From the NCBI GenBank assembly GCA_934526185.1, contig CAKTAA010000002.1, positions 26,991 through 90,990 on the forward strand: 64,000 nucleotides of DNA, written 5' to 3'. The notes beneath the pieces are model-generated. The model saw nothing but the letters and a program-made list of their open reading frames with translations. It had not been told where the DNA came from and did no database searches. This stretch comes from an uncultured Eubacteriales bacterium. GTDB lineage: Bacteria; Bacillota; Clostridia; Oscillospirales; CAG-272. Position 1 is the first letter of the stretch. The number at the start of each line of letters is the position of its first letter. The translations under genes were made by a program, and so were the position numbers. Below, piece after piece: positions 52,570-62,096 of the stretch.

Positions 52570-53046
52570 ATGAGAGCAGTTGTACAGAGGGTATCGGAGG
52601 CGATGGTTGAGACAGGGGGCGCCGCTGTCGGAGCCTGCGAAAAAGGCTTTTTGATTTTACTGGGGGTTCATCGGGACGACACGGAAGAGGATGCTGTTCT
52701 GCTGACAGAAAAAATATGTAAGCTGCGCGTGTTTTCTGATGAAAACGGGAAAATGAACCGATCGGTGACAGATGTGGGCGGAGGTGTCCTCGTTGTTTCG
52801 AATTTTACGCTGTATGCCAATACTGCGGGCGGAAACCGGCCGGATTTTTTGGAAGCGGCGGCGCCGGAACGTGCGAATTACCTGTATCGCTTTTTCATAG
52901 AAAAAATGCGCGGCAGGGTGGAGCAGGTCGGAGAGGGCGTTTTCGGAGCTGATATGACAGTGCGTCTGATAAACGACGGACCTGTGACGATTATTCTGGA
53001 CAGCGAAAATTTAAAAAAACATAAAGGAAGTACAAAGAACGCATGA
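52570..53046 (+). CDS. dtd: D-aminoacyl-tRNA deacylase
   Basis: 158 aa. MRAVVQRVSEA start, EKGFLILLGVHRDDTEED, and the substrate site NDGPVTIILDSEN are typical of DTD. The first active-site motif is SNFTLYANTAGG where most members have SQFTLY(G/A)D; Gln to Asn is unusual. The protein recycles mischarged D-aminoacyl-tRNA. Stop overlaps the hemZ start by 4 nt. Confidence 0.9.
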   Translation: MRAVVQRVSEAMVETGGAAVGACEKGFLILLGVHRDDTEEDAVLLTEKICKLRVFSDENGKMNRSVTDVGGGVLVVSNFTLYANTAGGNRPDFLEAAAPERANYLYRFFIEKMRGRVEQVGEGVFGADMTVRLINDGPVTIILDSENLKKHKGSTKNA

Positions 53047-54533
53047 AACTGACAGTGGAGGGAAATGTAAATCCGTATTATGTACAGACGCTGTGCATGC
53101 TTTTTTTTCCGGGGGTGAAATTTTCAAAGACGGATGGCCCCGCCGAGGAGCTTGAAGCAATTGTCAGAACGGCGGAAGAGGATACGCAGATTACGGCCTC
53201 TGTTGTTCTCCGCTGCGGAAATCAAACGGCAGCAGCGAAAACGGCGGAGCCGTATCAGGAGCGCCACACGAGGCAGCGGAGTATCAAAATGGCCGTAGGA
53301 AAGGCATTTTTTGACGCCGGAGAGCAGCTATTGTCTTACCGTCCAGTTTGGGGCATTCTGACCGGTGTGCGTCCGGCGAAAGTGGCAAATTCCTATTTTG
53401 AACAAGGCTTCGATATGCCTGCTGTACAGGATATTCTCTGCGGGGAGTTTTTTGTGCATCCGAAAAAAGCGGCTCTCGCAGTTGAAATTGCGATGTATGA
53501 AAGACAGATAGCCGACGCTTATGCGGCGGCGGATACCTGTTCGCTTTATATATCGATTCCGTTTTGTCCTACGCGCTGCTCCTATTGTTCCTTTGTCTCC
53601 TATACCTCTCGCAAGCTGCTTGCGCTGATCCCTGATTATCTGAATAAGCTGTGTACGGAAATAAATGAAACCTGTCGGCTGCTGCGTTCGCTTGGCAAAA
53701 GGGTGATATGCGTTTATATCGGAGGCGGAACGCCGACTACGCTCGATGAAAAACAGCTTGCAAGGCTGCTGGATACTGTTTGCGGCAATCTTGATCCGGA
53801 CACGCTTTCGGAGTTTACACTTGAGGCCGGCCGACCGGATACCATAACAAAAGAAAAGCTGCATATAGCGGCGGAGCACAGGGTCAGCCGCGTGAGTATC
53901 AATCCGCAGACGCTTGACGACAAAATCCTTGAAGGGATAGGCAGAAAGCATACGGCTGAGGATTTTTACCGTGCATATGATATGGCAAAGGACAGCGGGA
54001 TTCCCTGCATCAATACTGATCTTATCGCCGGACTTCCCGAAGAGACTTTTTTGGGATTTTCGAAGACAGTAGACAAAATATTGATGCTTCGTCCGGAAAA
54101 CCTTACCGTTCATACCTTCTGCGTGAAAAAGGCAGCGGATATCCTGCGGGAGGGCACCGATATCTATTCGAGAACCGGCGGAGATACGGGGACAAGCGTG
54201 GAATACGCTCAGCTTTCGGCCAAAAATGCCGGTTATGTACCGTACTATATCTATCGGCAGAAAAATACGGCAGGAAATTTGGAAAACGTAGGATATGCGA
54301 GGGACGGCATGACCGGGCTTTACAATGTTTTCATGATGGAGGAGCTGCACAGTGTCTTTGCGGTGGGAGCCGGAGCTGTGACAAAGCTTGTATCGCCGGA
54401 CAGGAAGCGGATTGAGCGTATATTCTCACCGAAATATCCATATGAATATATAAAAGAAAATGTCAAAAGTACGATAAATGAGGGAGCTTGTAAGCGGATA
54501 CGCGAGTTTGAGCAGGAGAATCGGCCGACCTGA
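53043..54533 (+). CDS. hemZ: HemZ-type radical SAM coproporphyrinogen dehydrogenase
   Basis: 496 aa. The radical SAM set CxxxCxxC is in PFCPTRCSYCSF near residue 180, with IGGGTPTTLDEKQL, FTLEAGRPDTIT and DLIAGLPEE. The long N-terminal domain (1-160) is that of HemZ in Bacillus and Clostridia. It acts on coproporphyrinogen III or a related tetrapyrrole. No other heme gene lies nearby, so the true role in this anaerobe is uncertain. Confidence 0.88.
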   Translation: MKLTVEGNVNPYYVQTLCMLFFPGVKFSKTDGPAEELEAIVRTAEEDTQITASVVLRCGNQTAAAKTAEPYQERHTRQRSIKMAVGKAFFDAGEQLLSYRPVWGILTGVRPAKVANSYFEQGFDMPAVQDILCGEFFVHPKKAALAVEIAMYERQIADAYAAADTCSLYISIPFCPTRCSYCSFVSYTSRKLLALIPDYLNKLCTEINETCRLLRSLGKRVICVYIGGGTPTTLDEKQLARLLDTVCGNLDPDTLSEFTLEAGRPDTITKEKLHIAAEHRVSRVSINPQTLDDKILEGIGRKHTAEDFYRAYDMAKDSGIPCINTDLIAGLPEETFLGFSKTVDKILMLRPENLTVHTFCVKKAADILREGTDIYSRTGGDTGTSVEYAQLSAKNAGYVPYYIYRQKNTAGNLENVGYARDGMTGLYNVFMMEELHSVFAVGAGAVTKLVSPDRKRIERIFSPKYPYEYIKENVKSTINEGACKRIREFEQENRPT

Positions 54534-54617
54534 TATCCGTGAAAGACAAAGAAGATTCGGGGCTGAATGGATATGGCCGGGTGAAGCTTTTTACCGGGAT
54601 AAGGAGTATGTTGATAC

Positions 54618-55526
54618 ATGATATTTTTAAATAGTCAATTTGCATCGGAGGCGGAGAAACGGGAATATACAGATGCATGCGAGATGCAGTTTCAGAAGCA
54701 GCTTGCGGCAGCGGTCGACCATATCTGTGCTATGCCTGACCTGCGGTTCGTTATGCTGGCGGGTCCGACATGCTCCGGCAAAACAACAACCGCGAGCCAG
54801 CTTTCTCGGCTTTTGGAGACGCACGGTAAACGGCTTATGATGATTTCCATCGACGATTTTTTTCGTGATCGCGATCAGCTTCATATAACGCCGGAGGGCA
54901 ATGTCGATTATGAATCTCTGCACGCCATAGATTTTCCTTATCTGGCCGAATGTATGAAGCGGCTGCTGGAAAACAAGGAGGTCCTTCTGCCGGTTTTTGA
55001 TTTTAAAATCGGCGGCCGCTCAGGGATACGGCCGTTTTTGCCAATGCCTGACGACATCCTGTTGTTCGAGGGTATACAGGCGATATATCCGGAGATTCTA
55101 TCCCTGACGCCGAAGGAGAGGAGCACAAGCATCTATATCAGTCCCATGCAGCAGGTTGATGCATACGGTGCTCTGTTCTCACCGCGCGAAATCCGATTTC
55201 TGCGCCGTTTGGTCCGCGACAGTATGTTTCGTTCTGCTGACGCGGCGCGCACGTTTTTTTTATGGGAGGGTGTCCGGAGAAACGAAGATGAAAATATACT
55301 GCCGTATGCGTCAGGGGCGTCAATCAGCATCGATTCCTTTTTGCCCTACGAGCTGAACGTTATCCGACCGTTTGCTGAGACAGTTCTGCAGCAGTTGCCT
55401 GATGGAGATTCGCATACGGCTGAGCGAGACGGACTGCTTGAAAAGCTGTCGGGTATTCCGGTGATTTCATCCGAATATGTTCCGGCGGATTCTTTTTTCC
55501 GCGAATTTATCGGTCCGCGTAAATAA
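54618..55526 (+). CDS. uridine-kinase-like nucleoside kinase
   Basis: 302 aa. Walker A LAGPTCSGKTTTASQLS near residue 50, ISIDDFFRDRDQLH, LLFEGIQAIYPE, and a lid region with arginines (FLRRLVRDSMFRSADA). It resembles the phosphoribulokinase/uridine kinase family. AAGGAG is eleven bases before ATG. It precedes the nucleoside phosphorylase, so a nucleoside salvage role is plausible. Confidence 0.88.
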   Translation: MIFLNSQFASEAEKREYTDACEMQFQKQLAAAVDHICAMPDLRFVMLAGPTCSGKTTTASQLSRLLETHGKRLMMISIDDFFRDRDQLHITPEGNVDYESLHAIDFPYLAECMKRLLENKEVLLPVFDFKIGGRSGIRPFLPMPDDILLFEGIQAIYPEILSLTPKERSTSIYISPMQQVDAYGALFSPREIRFLRRLVRDSMFRSADAARTFFLWEGVRRNEDENILPYASGASISIDSFLPYELNVIRPFAETVLQQLPDGDSHTAERDGLLEKLSGIPVISSEYVPADSFFREFIGPRK

Positions 55527-55678
55527 TTGAGGCGTCGGATTTGTTTTTAAATGATACAGGACTGCGGAAAAAGCGAGCAATCAATCCCGGTGTGAAAAAT
55601 TGTTCCGGAACATAGAACAGCGCTTATAGTGCAGGGCGTCAGAACCGAGTATTGCCCGAAGAAAGGAAAGGATTGGTT

Positions 55679-56509
55679 ATGTTAAAAAAAGCTGATATAA
55701 CAAAATACAGGGAAAGTGCGGAATATATCCGTAAGCGTGCCGGAAAAGCGCCGGATACGGCTGTCATATTGGGTTCCGGCTTGGGCGGATATGCGTCCTG
55801 TGCAGAAAATGCCGTTGTCATACCCTACCGTGAGATACCGCATTTTCCGATATCTACCGTTTCGTACCAAAAGGGTGAGCTGATTATTGGAGATATCGGC
55901 GGCAAACGTGTACTGATGATGAACGGCCGCTTTCATTATTACGAGGGATGGGAGATGTGGGAGACCGCGTATCCTATCGGCGTGTTTTCATTACTCGGTA
56001 TCAATAAAATGATAGTTACAAACGCAGCGGGCGGCATCAATGCAGAAAAGCTGAGGCGCGGAGACCTTGTGTGTGTAACGGATCATATCAAACTTTCACC
56101 GGACAGTCCGGTGCGCGGACAGAATATCGATGCATTCGGCGACCGGTTCTTCGACATGCAGAGCGTTTATGACCGGGGGATGGCGGCACTGGCAAAGAAG
56201 AAAGCGGCAGAGGCCGGATTTGAGCTGAAAGAAGGCGTATACGCCTATATGTCAGGTCCACAGTATGAAACGCCGGCTGAAATTCGGATGCTGAAAACAC
56301 TGGGAGCGGATCTTGTAGGTATGTCGACAGTTGCGGAGGTCATTTCTGCGGCGCAGTGCGGTATCCGTGTGCTGTGTATCTCCTGCGTATCGAATATGGC
56401 TGCCGGCGTTACGGGAGAGCCGATCACAGAAGAGGAGGTTTTGGAGATTGCGGCACAGATTTCTTCTAAATTTGAAAAACTGGTAACGGATGTGATTCTT
56501 GAGCTGTAA
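55679..56509 (+). CDS. purine-nucleoside phosphorylase, trimeric 6-oxopurine type
   Basis: 276 aa from ATG 55679, with AAAGGA six bases before. Motifs: ILGSGLGG, IPHFPISTV, MNGRFHYYEGW, VTNAAGGIN, SGPQYETPAEI with the base-binding Glu, and SCVSNMAAGVT with the Asn that selects 6-oxopurines. Methylthioadenosine phosphorylases have Asp there. It splits inosine or guanosine (and perhaps methylthioinosine) with phosphate. The next gene is a deaminase-like amidohydrolase. Confidence 0.93.
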   Translation: MLKKADITKYRESAEYIRKRAGKAPDTAVILGSGLGGYASCAENAVVIPYREIPHFPISTVSYQKGELIIGDIGGKRVLMMNGRFHYYEGWEMWETAYPIGVFSLLGINKMIVTNAAGGINAEKLRRGDLVCVTDHIKLSPDSPVRGQNIDAFGDRFFDMQSVYDRGMAALAKKKAAEAGFELKEGVYAYMSGPQYETPAEIRMLKTLGADLVGMSTVAEVISAAQCGIRVLCISCVSNMAAGVTGEPITEEEVLEIAAQISSKFEKLVTDVILEL

Positions 56510-56584
56510 ATATCGGCCGGAAACGTGCTGAGATCGGACAACACAAACGGCAAAACCGGGACCGGATGTATGAAAGGAATGCAT

Positions 56585-57874
56585 ATGAAAATTTTGTTTG
56601 ACGGCGTAACAGTCTTGACGGAAAACGGCCGGACGATACCGAGAGGCTATGTAATGACAGACGGTGCGCATATCGCATATGTGGGAGCCGAGAAGCCTAA
56701 AGAGAAGGCCGACCGAGTAATCAAAGGCGGGGGAAAGCTTCTGATGCCGGGGCTTTATAATTGCCATACACATGCAGCCATGTCCCTGTTTCGTGGGTAC
56801 GGAGAGGACATGCCGCTTCAGAGCTGGCTGTTTGACAGGATTTTTCCTGCCGAGGAGCGCCTGAATCCCGAGGCTGTATATGCAGCCTCCTTGCTGGCCT
56901 GTGCGGAACAGATCAAGAACGGAATCGTTTCTTTTTCGGATCTGTACTTTTTTTGTGAGGATACGGTACGAGCTGTTGCCGACAGCGGAATGAAAGCCAA
57001 TATCAGCAGAGGCATTAGCTGCTTCGAGCCGGTTTCAAAGGAAAATGACTACCGCTTTGCCGAGGCGTGCGCCCTGCATAAATCGTATCATAAAGCTTTT
57101 GACGGACGAATACATATAGATATGGCCATTCATGCGGAATATACAATTCTGCCGGAAAACTGCGGATACATTGCCGCATATGCCAAGGAAAACGGTCTGG
57201 GACTTCAGCTTCATCTTTCGGAAACAGAAAAGGAGCACAGGGAGTGCGAGGAACGGCATGGAAAAACGCCTGCCCGCTTTTTCTATGATCTGGGTGTATT
57301 CGATGTCCCAGTATCGGCTGCCCATTGCGTCTGGTTGACGGATGAGGACATGGAACTGCTGGCGGAGAAAGGCGTGACGGCTGTTCATAATCCGGCAAGT
57401 AATCTGAAGCTCGGCAGCGGTATCATGCCGCTGCACAGGATATGGAGGAAGGGAATCCGAGTGACGCTGGGAACGGACGGCGCTGCTTCCAATAACACCC
57501 TTGATATCCTACGCGAGCTGAATTTGGCGGCGCTGCTGCAGAAAGGCAGCGATCGCGTATGCGATGCCATGGCCGCAGCGGATTTTGTTCCGATGGCGAC
57601 GGTCAACGGCGCATGCGCCCAAGGCAGATCGGACTGCGGACGCATGTGTGCCGGCGCGCGTGCCGATCTTGTTCTGATCGATCTTGATACGCCAAATAAT
57701 CTGCCGGTGCATGATCCCGTGACCTCGCTGCTGTACAGCGTCAACACTTCGAATGTGCTGATGACCATGGCAGACGGCAGTGTTTTATATGAAAACGGGC
57801 AATATACGACGATAGATATTGAAAAGACAAAACAGAAAATAAAAGATGTCTGCGGCAGTTTTTTTAAACAATGA
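56585..57874 (+). CDS. mtaD: MTA/SAH deaminase-like amidohydrolase
   Basis: 429 aa from ATG 56585 with AAAGGA six bases before. Metal site NCHTHAAMSLFRGYGEDMPL, then HLSETEKEH, AAHCVWL and LGTDGAASNN, as in methylthioadenosine/S-adenosylhomocysteine deaminases of the Atz/Trz group. It would convert MTA to methylthioinosine or SAH to SIH; related guanine or cytosine deaminases are less likely given the pattern. It is 75 nt downstream of the phosphorylase gene. Confidence 0.88.
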   Translation: MKILFDGVTVLTENGRTIPRGYVMTDGAHIAYVGAEKPKEKADRVIKGGGKLLMPGLYNCHTHAAMSLFRGYGEDMPLQSWLFDRIFPAEERLNPEAVYAASLLACAEQIKNGIVSFSDLYFFCEDTVRAVADSGMKANISRGISCFEPVSKENDYRFAEACALHKSYHKAFDGRIHIDMAIHAEYTILPENCGYIAAYAKENGLGLQLHLSETEKEHRECEERHGKTPARFFYDLGVFDVPVSAAHCVWLTDEDMELLAEKGVTAVHNPASNLKLGSGIMPLHRIWRKGIRVTLGTDGAASNNTLDILRELNLAALLQKGSDRVCDAMAAADFVPMATVNGACAQGRSDCGRMCAGARADLVLIDLDTPNNLPVHDPVTSLLYSVNTSNVLMTMADGSVLYENGQYTTIDIEKTKQKIKDVCGSFFKQ

Positions 57875-58079
57875 GAAACTGTCAGCCTAAGCGCCTGAAA
57901 TATCATACAGGCATTGTGTTTCGGGCCGCATAGAACGGTCCGGTAACTTTTAAGCCGTGGAAAAACTGCTTGGCGGTAAGCATTACGTCAGCAGACAAAA
58001 ATCGCTCCGGATTTACAGCCAAAAGCGCCGGGGATTTCGGAGGATTCCCTCCTGTCTGCATGAAAGGGTGGATAGACAA

Positions 58080-59750
58080 TTGGCAAAACAAAAACAAACA
58101 GAAAATGCGGTGCAGCCGTCGGATTTTGTGCAGAAAAGCAAGAAGATGTTTTTTTCCGGCGTGGTTGTGCTGACCATCTCCAATATCGTCATCAAATTGA
58201 TGGGATTGCTCCTCAAGGTTCCGCTGACCAATATGATAGGCGACACCGGCATGGGATACTTCAATTTGGCGTATACTATTTATAAATGGTTTTATATGGT
58301 GTCGACGGCCGGTCTGCCCGTTGCGATATCTATTATGGTATCAGAAAGCCGGACACGCCGCAAGGAAAAGGAAATCAAAAAGATTTATAACGTGACGCTG
58401 ACGCTGTTTCTCATCATCGGCATTGCCGGAACAGCGGCTATGATGTTCGGTTCGGGCATATTTGCAAAAATGCAGGGTGCGCCTGACGCGAAATTCTGTA
58501 TTATGGCCATTGCGCCGACGCTGTTTTTCATCTGTATTTCAAGCGCGATCCGCGGGTATTTTCAAGGCTTTCAGAATATGACGCCGACGGCGGTTTCGCA
58601 GATCATCGAAGCGTTCAGCAAGCTGGCGGTCGGACTGCTGCTCGGATACTACGCTAAAAATATTGCCAACAACGGCGAGGGTTATCCGATCGAAATTGTC
58701 GCGGCATTTGCAATAGCCGGTCTGACCATCGGTGTACTGTTCGGCATGATTTTCCTGGTTCTGTCAAAATGTATTTATAAGCCGATCTTCAATATGGCTA
58801 TAGAGGCGGACGAGAATGTACGTCCGGCAGATGAAATTGCCAAACGGCTGATGCTGACGGCAATACCCATCACCATCAGCGCGTCCGTTATGAGTCTGAC
58901 GGATTTGGTGGATTCCATGATCATCATCCGCCGGCTGAAAAGCATAGGTCTTGATGCGGAATACGCTTTGAAGCTATACGGCAACTATACGTCGCTGGCT
59001 GTGCCGATGTTCAACCTGCCCCCGGTTCTGATTTATCCGATTTCGTATTCTCTTGTGCCCCTGATTTCATCCGCTCTGGCGTACGGAAACAGAGAGCGGA
59101 CGCGCACCATCATCAATTCCGCGCTGAAGGTGACGTCAATCATTGCGCTGCCGTGCGCGCTCGGTATGTCTGTGCTTTCAGAGCCGATCCTGCTGATGTT
59201 TTTCGAACCCGAGCTTGTGGAAACCGGTGCGCCGCTTTTGGCGGTGCTGGCGCTTGCTGTATTTTTTGTCTCCATTCTATCTATAACCAATGCCATTCTG
59301 CAGTCCTGCAAACTGGAAAGAAAGCCGATTATTGCTATGCTGGTCGGCGCTGTGGTAAAACTGATTTCAAGCTACATATTGATTGGCATTCCGGCGATAG
59401 GCATATACGGTACGCCTATCAGTACGCTGCTGTGCTATATCACAATCACGGCAATGAACATTTTCTTTGTCGTCAAATATGTCAAAGTGGTTCCTTCAGT
59501 TCAGCGGGTATTTTTCAGGCCGTTTTTGGCGGCTCTGATCTGCGCTTTGACGGCTTTGGGCGCGTATAAGTTCACATTTGATCAGTTAGATTCCGCAAAG
59601 CTGGCGACCGTGGCTTCCATCGGCTGTGCGGCACTTGTTTACGCGGTAGTGCTTTTCCTAATCCGAGGCGTGGATAAGGACGATATTCTTTTGCTGCCGA
59701 AGGGTGAAAAAATATATAAAATTTTGCATAAAATGCACTTGTTGGCGTAA
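58080..59750 (+). CDS. SpoVB/MurJ-like polysaccharide or lipid II flippase
   Basis: 556 aa. TTG 58080 is preferred: AGGGTGG lies eight bases before, and the sequence then begins LAKQKQTENAVQPSDF. The frame is open to 57957, but that adds a basic stretch unlike the family. About 14 membrane helices follow, starting FFSGVVVLTISNIVIKLMGLL. The MATE/MOP-superfamily pattern (GDTGMGYFNLAYTIYKW, LAVPMFNLPPVLIYPISYSLVPLIS) matches SpoVB/YtgP flippases. It may move lipid-linked wall or spore-cortex precursors. Confidence 0.9.
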   Translation: MAKQKQTENAVQPSDFVQKSKKMFFSGVVVLTISNIVIKLMGLLLKVPLTNMIGDTGMGYFNLAYTIYKWFYMVSTAGLPVAISIMVSESRTRRKEKEIKKIYNVTLTLFLIIGIAGTAAMMFGSGIFAKMQGAPDAKFCIMAIAPTLFFICISSAIRGYFQGFQNMTPTAVSQIIEAFSKLAVGLLLGYYAKNIANNGEGYPIEIVAAFAIAGLTIGVLFGMIFLVLSKCIYKPIFNMAIEADENVRPADEIAKRLMLTAIPITISASVMSLTDLVDSMIIIRRLKSIGLDAEYALKLYGNYTSLAVPMFNLPPVLIYPISYSLVPLISSALAYGNRERTRTIINSALKVTSIIALPCALGMSVLSEPILLMFFEPELVETGAPLLAVLALAVFFVSILSITNAILQSCKLERKPIIAMLVGAVVKLISSYILIGIPAIGIYGTPISTLLCYITITAMNIFFVVKYVKVVPSVQRVFFRPFLAALICALTALGAYKFTFDQLDSAKLATVASIGCAALVYAVVLFLIRGVDKDDILLLPKGEKIYKILHKMHLLA

Positions 59751-59916
59751 TGAAACGGCCATTTTGAGGGATTGGGCAGAGAAATTTGTGTTCGTCGGTA
59801 TATCTCTGTTAAACTGAAAAGTATTATTAAAGTTACAAAAAGCAGTGGCAGCCAACCGCGGAGATAACTGCGCAATGCGCCCGGTTGAAAGCCGCTGCCT
59901 CTGATTTTACGGACAG

Positions 59917-59958
59917 AAAACGGACACGCCGCGGGCCGAGCCGGCGTGTCCGTTTTTT
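59917..59958 (+). terminator. terminator after the flippase gene
   Basis: AAAACGGACACGCC (59917-59930) pairs with GGCGTGTCCGTTTT (59943-59956), followed by a T-run. Confidence 0.88.
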
Positions 59959-59984
59959 CTGGGAATATGTAAATAAGGAAAGTT

Positions 59985-60131
59985 TTATTTGCCAGCCTTC
60001 TTCCTTTTGCTGTACATATCCATACCGATGCTGCTGAACAATGTAAGCGAAAGCCAAAGTAAAAGGCTGCTTTCATCTTCCGAATGCGGGGGATTATCCA
60101 CACCATTGCCGGCTTCCGTACTTAAGCTCGA
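59985..60131 (-). pseudogene. C-terminal sorting-signal remnant of a wall-anchored protein
   Basis: Minus-strand frame, with a stop on each side and no start: EAGNGVDNPPHSEDESS, a hydrophobic stretch LLLWLSLTLFSSIGMDM, and a basic end YSKRKKAGK. This is the layout of an LPxTG-type sorting signal (NPQTGDxS, membrane span, positive tail) with the motif degraded to NPPHS. The body of the protein is missing; sequence to the right has only short frames. Confidence 0.5.
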
Positions 60132-60673
60132 TTACCGAAATTTGTGTGTCACAATCAAAACAGTTTTAATGACAAATGGGGAGAGACTCTTTGTTTGATA
60201 TTTTGCGATACACTTGAAAGGAAATCGATTTCGACATCCGCAGGAGATATGGGCAGCGATAATTTCTGTGCTTTGGCTGTCTTGAGTCTCTTAATAGACA
60301 CTATGTACCAGATCCTCTGACGCTCGGCACTGCACCATTACCGTTAAATCGGCGTTATAACCGTCCTGCCGGCGGCATATACAGATCTTCAAAATGCTAT
60401 GTTGCTTTTGGTTTTGATGTATCATATTTCGATGTTTTATAAATCGGATGAAACACAAATGATGGCAGAAATGGAAGCAATGGAGTGTTAAAGGAAAAGA
60501 TTATTTGGACAAAAAGCCTGTATTCATGAGAAGAAAAACACCTCATTGGGGGAGCCGGATACTCGCGGACAATATACCAAATCCCTGTTATTTCAGTATT
60601 TTTTATCAAATTCGAATTTAAAAAAGAATTTTTAAGAAAAAATTTCCATGGATATACTGCCAGGTATTTGGTG
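60132..60673. other. gene-poor region
   Basis: Only short frames on both strands. On the minus strand near 60300-60400 there is a short readable frame (YNADLTVMVQCRASEDLV) that could be a further piece of the lost surface protein. Nothing is firm. Confidence 0.4.
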
Positions 60674-60702
60674 TTGAAATTGCAAAACGGCGGCGTTATA
60701 AT
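60674..60702 (+). promoter_or_regulatory. promoter of the CAP-domain protein gene
   Basis: TTGAAA (60674-60679), 17-nt spacer, TATAAT (60697-60702). A leader of about 125 nt follows before ATG 60835. Confidence 0.75.
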
Positions 60703-60834
60703 AGGAACGAAGGCTGAAGAAGGGAATTGAAACCGCCCTCTGTCACCTGAGGCTGCCGGATAGCTTGTTGCGGAGGCTTGCAGCTCTCGAAATCCTTCAA
60801 AACCACTGTATTCCGCAAAGCAAAGGAGTTACTT

Positions 60835-61734
60835 ATGAAAAGAATGCTACGACGTATGATGGTCTGTGCGGCTGGCCTTATGACGGCTGCAGCTATGATA
60901 CTTCCGGCGAGCGCGGCCTGCCCGCTTCAGAATGCGGTGCAGTCCTATGCTCAGAAGTCAACCGGTACAAGCTCAGACTGGTCCAATCTGAAAATTACAG
61001 GCGCCGACCTTTCTAAATTGAATTGCGGAAACTCATCCTGTCCTTTGACCGGCTGCGAAGGCAGCACCTGCGGGACGGATCAGAGCTGTCCGGCAAACAG
61101 TACAAATGATGCTGTTAAGAAAATCATCGTCCAGAAAACAGGGAATCTTCCCTCCTGCCTTCAGGACGGCACGTGCGATATCACGGATAAACTGCAGGAG
61201 ATGATAAATAACAACGACGGTGTTTGCGCGGACGGAAACTGTGAAAACGAGCAGACCGTTCCTTCTGAAACTCCTGTCATACCGCAGGTAACCCCTGACG
61301 AAACGGATAAGACAGAGATTGAACAGCCGGCAGAAAACAATACACAGACAGGTACGACGGTGCTGGCTATGGAGCGCGAGATTGTAGATCTGGTCAACGA
61401 AATCCGCTCGGCGAATGGTTTGCAGACGCTGACGCTGAATGAAGAACTGTGCAATGTTGCACGGATAAAGTCTCAGGACATGCACGACAAGGGTTACTTT
61501 TCCCATACAAGCCCGACTTATGGCTCACCCTTTGATATGATGAAGCAGTTCGGCATTACCTATCGGACAGCGGGCGAAAATATCGCCATGGGCTACCCCA
61601 CCGCAGAGGCTGTTGTCGACGGTTGGATGAATTCTGAAGGACACAGAGCCAACATTCTCAACGCTTCCTTTACGGAGATCGGCGTAGGTTATGTAGCGGA
61701 CGGAAACTATTACACGCAAATGTTTATCGGATAA
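60835..61734 (+). CDS. secreted CAP/SCP-domain protein with Cys-rich N-terminus
   Basis: 299 aa from ATG 60835; AAAGGAG six bases upstream. Signal peptide MKRMLRRMMVCAAGLMTAAA to ILPASA, with cleavage near residue 27. Residues 28-150 have about a dozen Cys in short spacing (NCGNSSCPLTGCEG, CGTDQSC, CLQDGTC, CADGNC). A Pro/Thr/Glu linker follows, then a CAP domain: REIVDLVNEIRSANGL, FSHTSPTYGSPFDMM, TAGENIAMGYPTAEAVVDGWMNSEGHRANIL. CAP proteins are extracellular; in Clostridia they occur in spore coats and cell walls. Function unknown. It has its own promoter. Confidence 0.9.
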   Translation: MKRMLRRMMVCAAGLMTAAAMILPASAACPLQNAVQSYAQKSTGTSSDWSNLKITGADLSKLNCGNSSCPLTGCEGSTCGTDQSCPANSTNDAVKKIIVQKTGNLPSCLQDGTCDITDKLQEMINNNDGVCADGNCENEQTVPSETPVIPQVTPDETDKTEIEQPAENNTQTGTTVLAMEREIVDLVNEIRSANGLQTLTLNEELCNVARIKSQDMHDKGYFSHTSPTYGSPFDMMKQFGITYRTAGENIAMGYPTAEAVVDGWMNSEGHRANILNASFTEIGVGYVADGNYYTQMFIG

Positions 61735-61844
61735 TGAATGAGCCAGGAAATAATGAAACAGCACCCCCTTTTTTCTTTCGGTGACAAGAAAACGGAGGAT
61801 AAGAAATGATGTGATTGTATAGGATCATAAATAAGGTTTCGTTT

Positions 61845-61885
61845 GTGCGGCATGACTGAATAAGTCATGCCGCACCGTTGTGTTG
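61845..61885 (+). terminator. hairpin after the CAP gene
   Basis: GTGCGGCATGACT (61845-61857) and AGTCATGCCGCAC (61863-61875), perfect 13-bp stem; a weak T-rich tail (CGTTGTGTTGTTT). Confidence 0.65.
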
Positions 61886-62096
61886 TTTGCCAAACGGTTT
61901 TAAACAGAATTTGATGCGGGAAAGCTTCTGCTTATCTTTTGCACATGATTATCCGGTATGCTTTCCTATTATCTGTTTAAGCCCGGAACAGCAAGCGCTG
62001 TTTATCGCTCCGCCTGTTATATTGCCGGAGCTGCAAGTGATTAAAATCTTGGAATTCTTTTTCAGCTTTTCGTTATGGATTTTTGAGTTCCGGCTT

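Noticed and set aside
53328..54350. 340-codon minus-strand frame opposite hemZ
   Set aside because: Antisense shadow of hemZ.
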